Below, piece after piece: positions 50,537 through 58,175 of a DNA stretch of 64,000 nucleotides. The stretch spans positions 713,356-777,355 of the forward strand of contig NZ_JABXWI010000004.1 of NCBI RefSeq assembly GCF_014930365.1. The letters run 5' to 3'. The stretch comes from Streptomyces caniscabiei (GTDB taxonomy: Bacteria > Actinomycetota > Actinomycetes > Streptomycetales > Streptomycetaceae). How positions within the stretch are numbered: position 1 is the first letter of the stretch; each line of letters starts with the position of its first letter. Below the pieces are notes generated by a model. That model saw only the letters and a list, made by a program, of their open reading frames with translations, did no database searches and was not told where the DNA came from. The position numbers were made by a program, and so were the translations under genes.

Positions 50537-51994
50537 TCAGTCGAGCGAGACGACGACGGACTTGACCTTGGTGTAGGACTCCAGGGCCTCGGGGCCGTAC
50601 TCGCGGCCGAAGCCGGAGGCCTTCACGCCGCCGAAGGGCACGGCGGGGTCGAGCATCGGCCAGTCGTTGACCCAGACGATGCCGGCCTGGAGGCGGTCGG
50701 CGACACGGTGGGCGCGGGTGAGGTTGGTGGTCTGGATGCCGGAGGCCAGGCCGTAGGGCGTGGAGTTGGCCAGCTCGACGGCCTCGTCCTCGGAGTCGAA
50801 GGGCTGCACGGTCAGGACCGGCCCGAAGACCTCCTCCTGGACGACCCGGGAGTCGTTCGCCAGGCCGGCGATGACGGTGGGCTTGTAGTAGTAGCCGCCG
50901 TTCAGGTCGAGGCGCTCGCCGCCGCAGACGATGCGGCCGCCCTCCTTGCGGGCCAGCTCGACGTACTCCTCGACCTTCTTCAGGTGCCGCTCGCCGGCCA
51001 TCGGGCCGATGACGGTCTCCGGCTGTCGGGGGTCGCCGATCGGTACGCCGGGCACGGCCTCGGCGAGGATGCCGAGCACGGTGTCGTGGACCGAACGGGC
51101 GACGAGGAGGCGGGGGCCGCCCATGCAGAACTGGCCGGTGTTGTAGACGAAGGCCCCGATGATGGCGCCGACGGCCTTCTCGATGACGGCGTCCTCGAAG
51201 ACGATGTGCGCCGCGTTGCCGCCCAGCTCCATGGTGACCTGCTTCAGGCCCTCGCCTGCGACGCTCGCGGCATGCCGGCCGGTTGCGGTGGAGCCGGTGA
51301 AGGCGATCTTGTCGACGCCGGGGTTGCGCAGCAGCGCCTCGCCGGCGACCGGGCCCGTCCCCGTGACGACGTTGTAGACGCCGTCCGGGACACCGGCCTC
51401 CTTGAGGAGGCCCGCCATGTAGAGGGCGCTGAGCGGGGTCTCCTCGGCGGGCTTGTGCACGACGGTGTTGCCGGCCGCGAGGGCGGGGGCGATCTTGGAG
51501 CCGGCCAGGATCAGCGGGAAGTTGAACGGGGTGATCGCGCCGACCACACCGATCGGGCCACGCCTGGTGTAGGCGAGGCGGTTGTTCGGGACGTCGCGGG
51601 CGGAGCCGTCGAGGGTCCAGGCGAGGGAGGCGTAGTACTCGTAGTCGTTCGCGGCGTTGGTCACGTCGACGGCGTGGGCGAGGGTGATGGGCTTGCCGAC
51701 GTCACGGCTCTCCAGGGCCGCGATCTCGTCGGCGTTCTCCCGGATGAGCTGAGCGACACGGTTCAGGATCCGGCCGCGTTCCCGGCCGCTCAGCCCGGAC
51801 CAGGTGCCGCTGTCGAAGGCCTCGCGCGCGGCGCGCACGGCGGCGTCGACGTCGGCGGCGCCCGCCTCCGCGACCGTCGTGACCACCTGGCCCGTGGACG
51901 GGTCGATCACGTCGGCGCGTGCTCCGTCGCTCGCCTCACGCCACTGTCCACCGATGAACAGCCGCCCGGGCTCGTTCTCGAAGGTGGTCGTCAT
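50537..51994 (-). CDS. NAD(P)-dependent aldehyde dehydrogenase
   Basis: Soluble tetrameric-type aldehyde dehydrogenase of 485 residues. Catalytic set: Asn158 in TPFNFP, Glu256 in VTMELGGNAAHIV, Cys290 in NTGQFCMGG; NAD motif FTGSTATG. It resembles betaine/benzaldehyde/phenylacetaldehyde dehydrogenases; the substrate is not fixed by sequence. Start ATG 51994 after GGGAGTGG. First gene of a leftward pair with the alcohol dehydrogenase; a perfect palindromic operator lies just upstream. Confidence 0.95.
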   Translation of the reverse strand: MTTTFENEPGRLFIGGQWREASDGARADVIDPSTGQVVTTVAEAGAADVDAAVRAAREAFDSGTWSGLSGRERGRILNRVAQLIRENADEIAALESRDVGKPITLAHAVDVTNAANDYEYYASLAWTLDGSARDVPNNRLAYTRRGPIGVVGAITPFNFPLILAGSKIAPALAAGNTVVHKPAEETPLSALYMAGLLKEAGVPDGVYNVVTGTGPVAGEALLRNPGVDKIAFTGSTATGRHAASVAGEGLKQVTMELGGNAAHIVFEDAVIEKAVGAIIGAFVYNTGQFCMGGPRLLVARSVHDTVLGILAEAVPGVPIGDPRQPETVIGPMAGERHLKKVEEYVELARKEGGRIVCGGERLDLNGGYYYKPTVIAGLANDSRVVQEEVFGPVLTVQPFDSEDEAVELANSTPYGLASGIQTTNLTRAHRVADRLQAGIVWVNDWPMLDPAVPFGGVKASGFGREYGPEALESYTKVKSVVVSLD

Positions 51995-52038
51995 TGTCCA
52001 CTCCCCAGCTTTGATCAAGCGATGATCGCCAAGTTTTC
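51995..52038. promoter_or_regulatory. Promoter region of the aldehyde/alcohol dehydrogenase pair
   Basis: AT-rich DNA directly upstream of ATG 51994, bounded by the perfect MarR operator; the leftward promoter should start within or beside the operator. No unambiguous -10/-35 hexamers could be assigned. Confidence 0.4.
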
Positions 52039-52061
52039 AACCAACAGGAATCCTGTTGGTT
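52039..52061. promoter_or_regulatory. MarR-type operator 1 (aldehyde dehydrogenase / marR)
   Basis: Perfect 11-bp inverted repeat AACCAACAGGA and TCCTGTTGGTT around one central base, in the AT-rich intergenic space between the divergent aldehyde dehydrogenase and MarR genes. Confidence 0.8.
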
Positions 52062-52077
52062 CGCAGTTTCATTACAC

Positions 52078-52090
52078 ACAGGTTTCCTGT
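52078..52090. promoter_or_regulatory. MarR-type operator 2 (marR side)
   Basis: ACAGG-ttt-CCTGT shares its core with operator 1 (ACAGG-aat-CCTGT) and lies just before the MarR start codons, so binding here would block the MarR promoter. Confidence 0.65.
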
Positions 52091-52110
52091 CAATGCCTTA
52101 CGCTGACCCC

Positions 52111-52539
52111 ATGGTCGGCACCAAAGCACCTCCCTCCCTGCTCTATATGGTCAAGCAGGTCGAGCTCGTTGTCCGCTCGCACCTGGACGACCTGGTGCGA
52201 CCGGCCGGGATCACCGCCCTCCAGTACACGTCCCTCACCGTCCTGGAGCGACACGACGGGCTCTCGGCCGCCCAGCTCGCCCGCGACTCGTTCGTCACGG
52301 CCCAGTCCATCGCGGATGTCGTCCGCAGCCTGGAGAACCGGGGGCTCGTACGCCGGGAGCGCAATCCGCGCAACCGGCGCGAGCTGCTGATCCTGCTGAC
52401 CGACGAGGGGCGCGAGGTGCTCGCCCGCTACGCCGAGCCCGTGCGCGACCTGGAGGAACGCATGATCAGCGACCTCACCGCGCACCAGGCCGACCAGTTC
52501 CGGCAGGCGCTGTCCAAGGCGTGGCACGCGCTGTCGTAG
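52111..52539 (+). CDS. MarR-family transcriptional regulator
   Basis: A 142-residue winged-helix repressor: N-terminal helices SLLYMVKQVELVVRSHLDDLV, recognition region TALQYTSLTVLERHDGLSAAQLARDSFVTAQSIADVVRSLENRGLVRRER, wing NPRNRRELLILLTDEG. ATG 52111 is preferred; ATG 52093 touches the operator. Neither has a clear ribosome site, and a leaderless transcript is possible. It is divergent from the aldehyde/alcohol dehydrogenase genes and is their probable repressor, relieved by an aromatic aldehyde, alcohol or acid. Confidence 0.92.
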   Translation: MVGTKAPPSLLYMVKQVELVVRSHLDDLVRPAGITALQYTSLTVLERHDGLSAAQLARDSFVTAQSIADVVRSLENRGLVRRERNPRNRRELLILLTDEGREVLARYAEPVRDLEERMISDLTAHQADQFRQALSKAWHALS

Positions 52540-52695
52540 GGGGTCCCGCGTAAAACTCCGGACAGCTTGCCGGAGAAATCGAAGACATATGTCAATCGAA
52601 CATGCTGAAATTCACTCTGACGAGGGTAACTTGCAGGGCGGGGAAGGGTTTTGGCCCTCACACCCTCACAGAGGCCGGTAGGAGGCGATGCCGTC

Positions 52696-53079
52696 GTGTC
52701 GAGCGACCCCACACCGCCCGCGACCGGGTACCTGCGCGTCCGCACGGACCGCGGCCACTCCGTGCTCGAACTGCACGGAGAGATCGACATCGCGGCGGCC
52801 GTGGAGATCATCCCGCACCTCGACGCGGAGACCGGCCGCCCCGGCGCCCGGATCGTGATCGACCTCCGGCACGTCGAGTTCTTCGACTGCTCCGGACTGC
52901 GGCTGCTCTACCGGGCCCGCCAGCGGGTGCTCGACCGCGACGGCGAACTGCGCCTGGTCTGCACCCACCCGCTCACCCTGCGCGTCCTCAAGGTCACCGG
53001 CCTCGCCAGGCTGCTGCCGCCCGCCCCGTCCCTGGACGCGGCCCTGGAACAACCCGAGGCCGCGTCCGGCACGTTATGA
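52696..53079 (+). CDS. STAS-domain anti-sigma-factor antagonist
   Basis: A 127-residue SpoIIAA/RsbV-like protein, the second in the window. The STAS domain has VLELHGEIDIAAAVEIIPHL, and the phosphorylation motif VEFFDCSGLRLLYRARQRV is nearly the same as in the 5751 protein. It lacks the proline tail. Start GTG 52696 with GGAGG ten bases before. Likely phosphorylated and dephosphorylated by a partner-switch kinase/phosphatase such as the one at 18979, although pairing is unproven. Confidence 0.9.
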   Translation: MSSDPTPPATGYLRVRTDRGHSVLELHGEIDIAAAVEIIPHLDAETGRPGARIVIDLRHVEFFDCSGLRLLYRARQRVLDRDGELRLVCTHPLTLRVLKVTGLARLLPPAPSLDAALEQPEAASGTL

Positions 53080-53093
53080 CCCCGCCCCGGCCG

Positions 53094-54062
53094 TCAGCCG
53101 TCCTCCCCGCCGTGGCCCGCCGGGGCGTCGAACAGGGCGCTGACGGACTCGCCGTTGTGGATACGGCGTACGGCCTCCGCGAGGGCGGGGGCGATGGAGA
53201 GCACCTTCAGCTTGTCGGTGCGCTCCTCCACGGGGACCGGCACGGTGTTGGTGCAGACGATCTCCAGGACGTCGGGCTGCTCGCTCAGCCGCTTCAGGGC
53301 GCCCGCCGCGAACAACCCGTGGGTGCATGCCACCCGGATCGAGCGCGGCCCCAACTCCCGCAGCCGCTCAAGGAGTTCCAGGACCGTGCTGCCCTTGGCG
53401 ATCTCGTCGTCCAGAACGATCACATCCCGCCCCGCGACCTCGCCGATCACCGAGCTGATGCTCACCCGGTCGTCGGCGAACCGCTGTTTGGCACCCGCCG
53501 CGACCTGCGCGCCGATCATCCGCGCGAACGCCGCCGCCTCCTTGGCGTTTCCCAGGTCCGGTGAGACCACCGTCGTACGCGTGAGGTCGTAGCGCCGGAA
53601 GTGCGCGGCCAGTTCGCGCAGCGCGTGCAGATGATCGACCGGGACCGAGAAGAACCCGTGCACCTGCGGGGAGTGCAGCGTCATGGCGAGCACCCGGCCG
53701 GCGCCCGCCGACACCATGAGATCGGCGACCAGCCGGCCGCCGATGGAGATCCGCGGCGCGTCCTTCTTGTCCGAGCGGGCGTACGCGTAGTGCGGCATGA
53801 CCACCGTGATCCGGCCGGCCGAGGCCCCGCGTGCCGCGTCGCACATCAGCAGCAGTTCGACGAGATGCTCCTGCACCGGCGTGACCAGCGGCTGGACCAG
53901 GAAGACGTCCTTCTCCCGGCAGTTGGCCTGGAGCTGCACCTCCAGACAGTCGTTGGCGAAACGGCTCACCCGGGACGGACTGAGCGGCACCCCGAGGTGC
54001 GCACAGACCTCCTCCGCGAGTTCGGGGTGGGCGCTGCCGGTGAAGACGGCGATGTCACGCAC
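53094..54062 (-). CDS. Variant ribose-phosphate pyrophosphokinase (PRPP synthetase)
   Basis: A 322-residue PRPP synthetase-family protein: transfers pyrophosphate from ATP to ribose 5-phosphate. Family features: FTGSAHPELAEEV, YARSDKKDAPRISIGGRLVADLM (ATP/flexible-loop region), VVSPDLGNAKEAAAFA, and the PRPP loop VIVLDDEIAKGSTVLE. The last differs from the housekeeping form (DDMIDTGGT) and the ATP region differs from QDRK, so this is a paralogue and not the main Prs. It may be specialised or regulatory. GTG start with GAGGAG. It converges on the STAS gene. Confidence 0.88.
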   Translation of the reverse strand: MRDIAVFTGSAHPELAEEVCAHLGVPLSPSRVSRFANDCLEVQLQANCREKDVFLVQPLVTPVQEHLVELLLMCDAARGASAGRITVVMPHYAYARSDKKDAPRISIGGRLVADLMVSAGAGRVLAMTLHSPQVHGFFSVPVDHLHALRELAAHFRRYDLTRTTVVSPDLGNAKEAAAFARMIGAQVAAGAKQRFADDRVSISSVIGEVAGRDVIVLDDEIAKGSTVLELLERLRELGPRSIRVACTHGLFAAGALKRLSEQPDVLEIVCTNTVPVPVEERTDKLKVLSIAPALAEAVRRIHNGESVSALFDAPAGHGGEDG

Positions 54063-54189
54063 GGTCGGCTCCTCGCATGAACATGATCATTACGGGTTGC
54101 GCGGCTCATGCTAGGCGAACAATCACCAACTGAGCGTTCCCGCAGGGTCTTTGAGGGCATTCGTTGAAAGAGGAAGGAGGACCGTCGAC

Positions 54190-54846
54190 ATGACGACGCC
54201 CATCAAGCGCACGCGTCTGCCCGGCTGGGTCAAGCTGCTCACCGCCGTGGTCATCCTCATCGTGGTGCTGCTGGCCGCGCTGCGGATGCTGGTCTTCGGA
54301 GGGCTGGACGACGTGTTCGGCACCGAGGAGCACGACCGCTCGGGGCCGACGCTTCTGAAGTCCATCCAGGACATGAGCCGTTACGACGCCGCCTCCGGCA
54401 ACTTCCAGGTCGTCGTGGATCTGGAGAAGGACGCCAAGTATCTGCCGGACGCGATCCGCGGCACCCGCACGCTGTACGTGGGCGCGGGCACCGTGGACGC
54501 CTATGTCGACCTCGGCAAGGTCGGCGAGAACGACGTGAAGATGAACGAGGACCGCACGTCGGCCACCATCGACCTCCCGCACGCCCAGCTCGGCAAGCCG
54601 GCCCTCGACACCGAGCACTCCTACGCCGTCTCCAAGGAGCGCGGCCTGCTCGACCGGCTCGGCGACCTGTTCTCGGACAACCCCAACGGCGAACAGGCGG
54701 TGCAGCGCCTGGCCGTCAAGCACATCGGGGACGCGGCGAAGGAGAGCAAGCTCACCGACCGCGCCGAGGCCAACACCACCGACATGCTCGAAGGGCTGCT
54801 GAAGTCGCTCGGCTTCGAGGAGGTGAAGGTGACGTACGGGTCCTGA
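54190..54846 (+). CDS. DUF4230 membrane-anchored protein
   Basis: A 218-residue protein with one N-terminal membrane helix (WVKLLTAVVILIVVLLAALRMLVF, about 13-36) and an extracytoplasmic DUF4230 domain: GPTLLKSIQDMSRYDAASGNFQVVVDLEKDAKYLPDAIRGTRTLYVGAGTVDAYVDL. Function unknown for the family. AAGGAGG before ATG 54190 fixes the start. Divergent from the PRPP synthetase gene. A strong terminator follows. Confidence 0.88.
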   Translation: MTTPIKRTRLPGWVKLLTAVVILIVVLLAALRMLVFGGLDDVFGTEEHDRSGPTLLKSIQDMSRYDAASGNFQVVVDLEKDAKYLPDAIRGTRTLYVGAGTVDAYVDLGKVGENDVKMNEDRTSATIDLPHAQLGKPALDTEHSYAVSKERGLLDRLGDLFSDNPNGEQAVQRLAVKHIGDAAKESKLTDRAEANTTDMLEGLLKSLGFEEVKVTYGS

Positions 54847-54856
54847 CCGGACACCG

Positions 54857-54885
54857 GCGCCCTCCCCGGGCTGCGGGGAGGGCGC
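54857..54885 (+). terminator. Terminator hairpin after the DUF4230 gene
   Basis: Perfect 12-bp stem GCGCCCTCCCCG / CGGGGAGGGCGC with a 5-base loop, 11 bases past the stop codon. The remaining ~255 bases to the next gene show only GC-rich sequence and the upstream region of the VanZ gene. Confidence 0.7.
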
Positions 54886-55142
54886 GCCGTACGCCGGCCC
54901 GTCCGTGGCCCGCGTACCTCCGCGCCCTCCCACGCCCCAACCGCTCCCGGGCGCCCGACAGGCGCCCCTCGAACGGGAGCGGGTCCCTGCCACTCGCGAA
55001 CCGGGTGCCCCTCTGAGGGCGGGCCCAAACCCGCCCGGCACCCGGCGGGCGACTTCTCGCGCGAGGCGCGCGGGCGGGCATCGCGGGCCGCTTCGGGGGT
55101 AACAGCCTTGGTACACAGGGAAGTTGAAATCGGGAGGGTCGC

Positions 55143-55916
55143 ATGGCCGGCACCACGTCACGTTCCCGTTCCACCACCTCCGGCGGCCGTTCCCCGGCGG
55201 CCGCGCCCGGCCGACGGCCACTTCCGCTGCCCCTGCGGCTGCTGGTGATGGCCCTGGCGTTCCTGGCGATGGTGGCGTTCGGCGTCGTGCTGGCCGGGCT
55301 CACGCTCCAGCCGTCCCCGGCGTCGGAGGCGCTCACTCACAGCAACCTCCAGCCCGGCGCGTCCCTGGAGCTCTACTGGCACCACCCCGACCCGCGCGAC
55401 GCGCTCAAGCAGGTCGGCGGGAACGTCCTGCTGGGCCTGCCGTTCGGGATCCTGTTGCCGGTGCTGGCGCCCGGCGCGCGCGGTCTGCTGCGGGTGCCCG
55501 CGCTGACCGCGCTGATGATGCTGCTGGTCGAGTTGGTGCAGGGCGCGCTGGTCACCGGACGGGCGTTCGACATCGACGACGTCATCCTCAACACGGCGGG
55601 CGCGCTGCTGGGCTATCTGCTGCTGGGCCGGCGCCTCGGCCGGGCCGTCCACGCCCGCGCGCCGCGGGACCCGAAGCCCGCACCGGCCGGGGGCAAGGCA
55701 CCGGCCCGGGGGAAAGCACCGGCCCGGGGGAAGGCACCGGCCCGGGGCGGCGTACTGACGCGAGGGAAGACGCCCGCTCGGGGAAAGACACCGGCCAAGG
55801 GGAAGACACCCGCTCAGCGGAGGACACCGCGCGGCGCCTGGGTGCGGCGTCTGCGGGTGGGCCGGCGCAAGGAGGCCGGCGGGGCGTCCAAGGGGGCTAG
55901 CGCAGCGTCCAGGTGA
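55143..55916 (+). CDS. VanZ-family membrane protein with a basic Lys-Ala-Pro repeat tail
   Basis: A 257-residue membrane protein. Residues ~28-170 form the VanZ-like domain with four to five helices (LLVMALAFLAMVAFGVVLAGL, ALKQVGGNVLLGLPFGILLPVL, ALMMLLVELVQGAL, DDVILNTAGALLGYLLLGRRL); DVILNTAGALLGY is the family signature. The tail from ~185 carries six near-repeats of GKAPAR or GKTPAR/K, followed by basic RRLRVGRRK. Such tails resemble the nucleic-acid-binding ends of histone-like proteins. VanZ proteins confer low-level teicoplanin resistance in enterococci; the role here is unknown. The gene overlaps the convergent gene by 20 bases. Confidence 0.87.
   Translation: MAGTTSRSRSTTSGGRSPAAAPGRRPLPLPLRLLVMALAFLAMVAFGVVLAGLTLQPSPASEALTHSNLQPGASLELYWHHPDPRDALKQVGGNVLLGLPFGILLPVLAPGARGLLRVPALTALMMLLVELVQGALVTGRAFDIDDVILNTAGALLGYLLLGRRLGRAVHARAPRDPKPAPAGGKAPARGKAPARGKAPARGGVLTRGKTPARGKTPAKGKTPAQRRTPRGAWVRRLRVGRRKEAGGASKGASAASR
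55692..55818 (+). repeat. 18-bp in-frame repeats encoding the VanZ tail
   Basis: Three closely matching 18-base units (GGSAARGCACCGGCCCGG-like) followed by three diverged ones, each encoding Gly-Lys-(Ala/Thr)-Pro-Ala-(Arg/Lys). Confidence 0.75.
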
Positions 55917-56133
55917 GTTTGTCGCCGCCCACCCAGCGGACCTGGTCGGGATCGTCGAGATCGTGCACGACGACCCCGTACGCGGCGGCCGCCTGGAGGA
56001 CGTCCGTCAGCCGCTTCGCCTCGCCGACCACCTGACCGTCGATCTCCACGATCCGGAACGGCGGCGTACCGGGCTGCACCCCGAGCACCAGGACCCGGGG
56101 ATGGGAAATGTAGGGGCTCGCGCTTTCGGTCAT
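55897..56133 (-). CDS. Conserved hypothetical protein (78 aa)
   Basis: Small soluble protein of 78 residues: SHPRVLVLGVQPGTPPFRIVEIDGQVVGEAKRLTDVLQAAAAYGVVVHDLDDPDQVRWVGGDKLTWTLR. It has alternating hydrophobic strands and one helix, suggesting a compact alpha/beta domain. I recognise no family. ATG 56133 start. Its 3' end overlaps the VanZ gene tail by 20 bases. Confidence 0.7.
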   Translation of the reverse strand: MTESASPYISHPRVLVLGVQPGTPPFRIVEIDGQVVGEAKRLTDVLQAAAAYGVVVHDLDDPDQVRWVGGDKLTWTLR

Positions 56134-56279
56134 GGTTCGAGGGTAGAGCGGTCCGGCGGTCGGTGGCCGGGTGAAGCCCGGGAGGCGCCGGCGGGTCGGT
56201 CCGGCGCGCCCGTGATCGTACGGCCGCCGTGCGGGTACCCGGGGGCTGGGTGACGCTGGAAGCGGAGGCAGGAGGTGGC

Positions 56280-57323
56280 ATGGATCCCGTCGAGGCCCTG
56301 GACCGGATCGCTTTCCTGCTGGAGCGGGACCGGGCCCCCACCTACCGGGTACGGGCGTTCCGTACGGCCGCCGCCGTCCTCGGCGCGCTGCCGGCCGACG
56401 AGGTGGCTGAGCGGGCGGCCGCGGGCTCGCTGGAGACGCTGAAGGGGGTCGGGCCGAAGACCGCGCAGGTGGCGCGTGAGGCGCTGGCCGGGGAGATGCC
56501 GGGCTATCTGCGGAAACTGGAGCAGGAGGCGGAGGCTCCGCTCACGGAGGGTGACGCGGGCGCGGAGCTGCGGGCGCTGATCAGGGGCGACTGCCATGTG
56601 CACTCGGACTGGTCGGACGGCGGCAGCCCGATCGAGGAGATGGGCCGGACCGCCGCGCGCCTCGGCCACGAGTGGACGGTGCTCACCGACCACTCCCCTC
56701 GGCTAACCGTCGCCCGCGGTCTGTCGCCGGAGCGGTTGCGGGAGCAGCTCGACGTGGTGGCCGCGCTGAACGAGACCTGGGCGCCGTTCCGGCTGCTCAC
56801 CGGCATCGAGTGCGACATCCTCGACGACGGTTCGCTGGACCAGGAGCCGGAGCTGCTGGACCGGCTGGACGTGGTGGTGGTGTCCGTGCACTCCAAGCTG
56901 CGGATGGACGCGCGGTCGATGACCCGGCGGATGGTCGCCGCGGTGCGTGATCCGCACTCCGATGTGCTCGGGCACTGCACGGGGCGGCTGGTCACCGGGC
57001 GGGGACGGCCGGAGTCGCAGTTCGACGCGGACGCGGTGTTCACGGCGTGCGCGGAGACGGGGACGGCCGTGGAGATCAACTCCCGGCCGGAGCGGCTGGA
57101 TCCGCCCCGGCGGCTGGTGCGGCGGGCCGTGGAGGCGGGGGTGCTGTTCTCGATCGACACGGACGCGCACGCGCCGGGGCAGTTGACCTGGCAGGCGCAC
57201 GGGTGCGCCCGGGCGGAGGAGTGCGGGGTCCCGGCCGAGCGGGTGGTGACGACGTGGGGGGTGGACGAGGTGTTGGGATGGGCACGTGATCGGAAAGTGC
57301 CGGAGGGGGTGTCGCGCGCCTGA
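56280..57323 (+). CDS. PHP-domain phosphoesterase with PolX-like helix-hairpin-helix, lacking the polymerase
   Basis: A 347-residue protein combining a DNA-binding helix-hairpin-helix region (~1-90, DPVEALDRIAFLLERDRAPTYRVRAF and LETLKGVGPKTAQVAREAL) with a PHP phosphoesterase domain (~100-340). PHP metal motifs: DCHVHSDWSDG, TVLTDHSPRL, GIECDIL, VVVSVHSKL, DVLGHCTG, and DTDAHAPGQL. In bacterial PolX the same two parts flank a polymerase palm, which is absent here. It may retain 3'-end processing or exonuclease activity, or act on small phosphates. GGAGG precedes ATG 56280. Confidence 0.9.
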   Translation: MDPVEALDRIAFLLERDRAPTYRVRAFRTAAAVLGALPADEVAERAAAGSLETLKGVGPKTAQVAREALAGEMPGYLRKLEQEAEAPLTEGDAGAELRALIRGDCHVHSDWSDGGSPIEEMGRTAARLGHEWTVLTDHSPRLTVARGLSPERLREQLDVVAALNETWAPFRLLTGIECDILDDGSLDQEPELLDRLDVVVVSVHSKLRMDARSMTRRMVAAVRDPHSDVLGHCTGRLVTGRGRPESQFDADAVFTACAETGTAVEINSRPERLDPPRRLVRRAVEAGVLFSIDTDAHAPGQLTWQAHGCARAEECGVPAERVVTTWGVDEVLGWARDRKVPEGVSRA

Positions 57324-57367
57324 GGGCTCGGGGGGGGTTCGGTGACGCGGCGGGTGCGGGTCGTCTT

Positions 57368-57409
57368 GTGGCTGGTCGCGCAGTTCCCCGCGCCCCTCTC
57401 GGGGCGCGG
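57368..57409. repeat. Composite intergenic repeat, half copy C
   Basis: GTGGCTGGTCGCGCAGTTCC... matches the left arm of the element at 9900, followed by a 9-bp hairpin CCGCGCCCC / GGGGCGCGG. It lies between the PHP and HAD genes and may end the PHP transcript. Confidence 0.6.
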
Positions 57410-57437
57410 TTGTGATCGTCTCGCAGGAAGGTGAGCC

Positions 57438-58103
57438 ATGAAGAAGGCTGCTGTGTTCGATGTCGACGGGACGCTCGTCGACACCAACCATCTGCACGTG
57501 GTCGCTTGGTGGGAGGCGTTCCGGCAGGGCGGCCATCGGGTGGCCATGCATGACGTGCACCGGGCGGTCGGCCTGCCGTCGGCCGATCTGATCACGCATC
57601 TGCTGGGCGAGGAACTCGATCCCACGGAGAAGGACGCGCTGAGCGCGGCGCACAAGGCGTTGTACGGGACGTACTTCGAGCGGCTGCCCGCGCTGCCGGA
57701 CGCCGGGCGGCTGTTGCGGCGGCTCGACGAGCAGGGCTGGAGCGTGGTGCTGGCGACCTCGGCGGGCGGGACCGAGCTGACCGCGTTGCGGCGGGCGATC
57801 GGGGCCGACGACGCGATCATGGCGACGGCGAGCGCCGACGACGTGGACCGGGGCAAGCCGGCGCCGGATCCGGTCGAGCAGGCGCTGGAGCTGGCGGGGG
57901 CGGAGGCCGAGCGGTCGGTGTTCGTCGGGGACACCGTCTGGGACATGCGGGCGGGCGCCCGGGCCGGGGTGCACTGCGTGGCGGTGCTCTGCGGCGGAAT
58001 CCCGCGGCCCGAACTGGAGGCGGCCGGCGCGGAGGCGGTGTTCCGGAATCCGGCCCATCTGCTGGCCGCCCTGGAGGAGAGTCCGCTGGGCCAGGAGGAA
58101 TGA
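57438..58103 (+). CDS. HAD-superfamily hydrolase (beta-phosphoglucomutase/phosphatase-like)
   Basis: A 221-residue haloacid-dehalogenase-fold enzyme, probably a sugar- or nucleotide-phosphate phosphatase. Motif I AVFDVDGTLVDTNHLH (nucleophile Asp and acid/base Asp), motif II VVLATSAGG, motif III KPAPDPVEQA (Lys) and motif IV VFVGDTVWDMRAG. A cap domain lies between motifs I and II (~15-90). Substrate unknown. AGGAAGG precedes ATG 57438. A CGGCCGC/GCGGCCG hairpin follows its stop. Confidence 0.92.
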   Translation: MKKAAVFDVDGTLVDTNHLHVVAWWEAFRQGGHRVAMHDVHRAVGLPSADLITHLLGEELDPTEKDALSAAHKALYGTYFERLPALPDAGRLLRRLDEQGWSVVLATSAGGTELTALRRAIGADDAIMATASADDVDRGKPAPDPVEQALELAGAEAERSVFVGDTVWDMRAGARAGVHCVAVLCGGIPRPELEAAGAEAVFRNPAHLLAALEESPLGQEE

Positions 58104-58111
58104 CCTGGTGA

Positions 58112-58130
58112 CGGCCGCTCTGGGCGGCCG
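58112..58130 (+). terminator. Small terminator hairpin after the HAD gene
   Basis: CGGCCGC / GCGGCCG, 7 bp, with the loop TCTGG, nine bases after the stop codon. Confidence 0.4.
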
Positions 58131-58138
58131 CGTGCGAC

Positions 58139-58169
58139 GTGACACAGATCACCGGCATTGTCCGGATAC
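58139..58169 (+). promoter_or_regulatory. Candidate promoter and CRP-like palindrome of the small RNA
   Basis: GTGACA (58139-58144) and GGATAC (58164-58169) could serve as -35 and -10 elements with a 19-base spacer (18 if the -10 is read one base earlier), placing the start near 58176. The -35 overlaps GTGA-cacaga-TCAC (58139-58152), a CRP-type inverted repeat close to the Streptomyces Crp motif. Confidence 0.4.
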
Positions 58170-58175
58170 GGAAGG

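Noticed and set aside
55020..55142. CRISPR or other regular array upstream of the VanZ gene
   Set aside because: GC-rich sequence with no regularly spaced repeats; nothing supports an array anywhere in the window.
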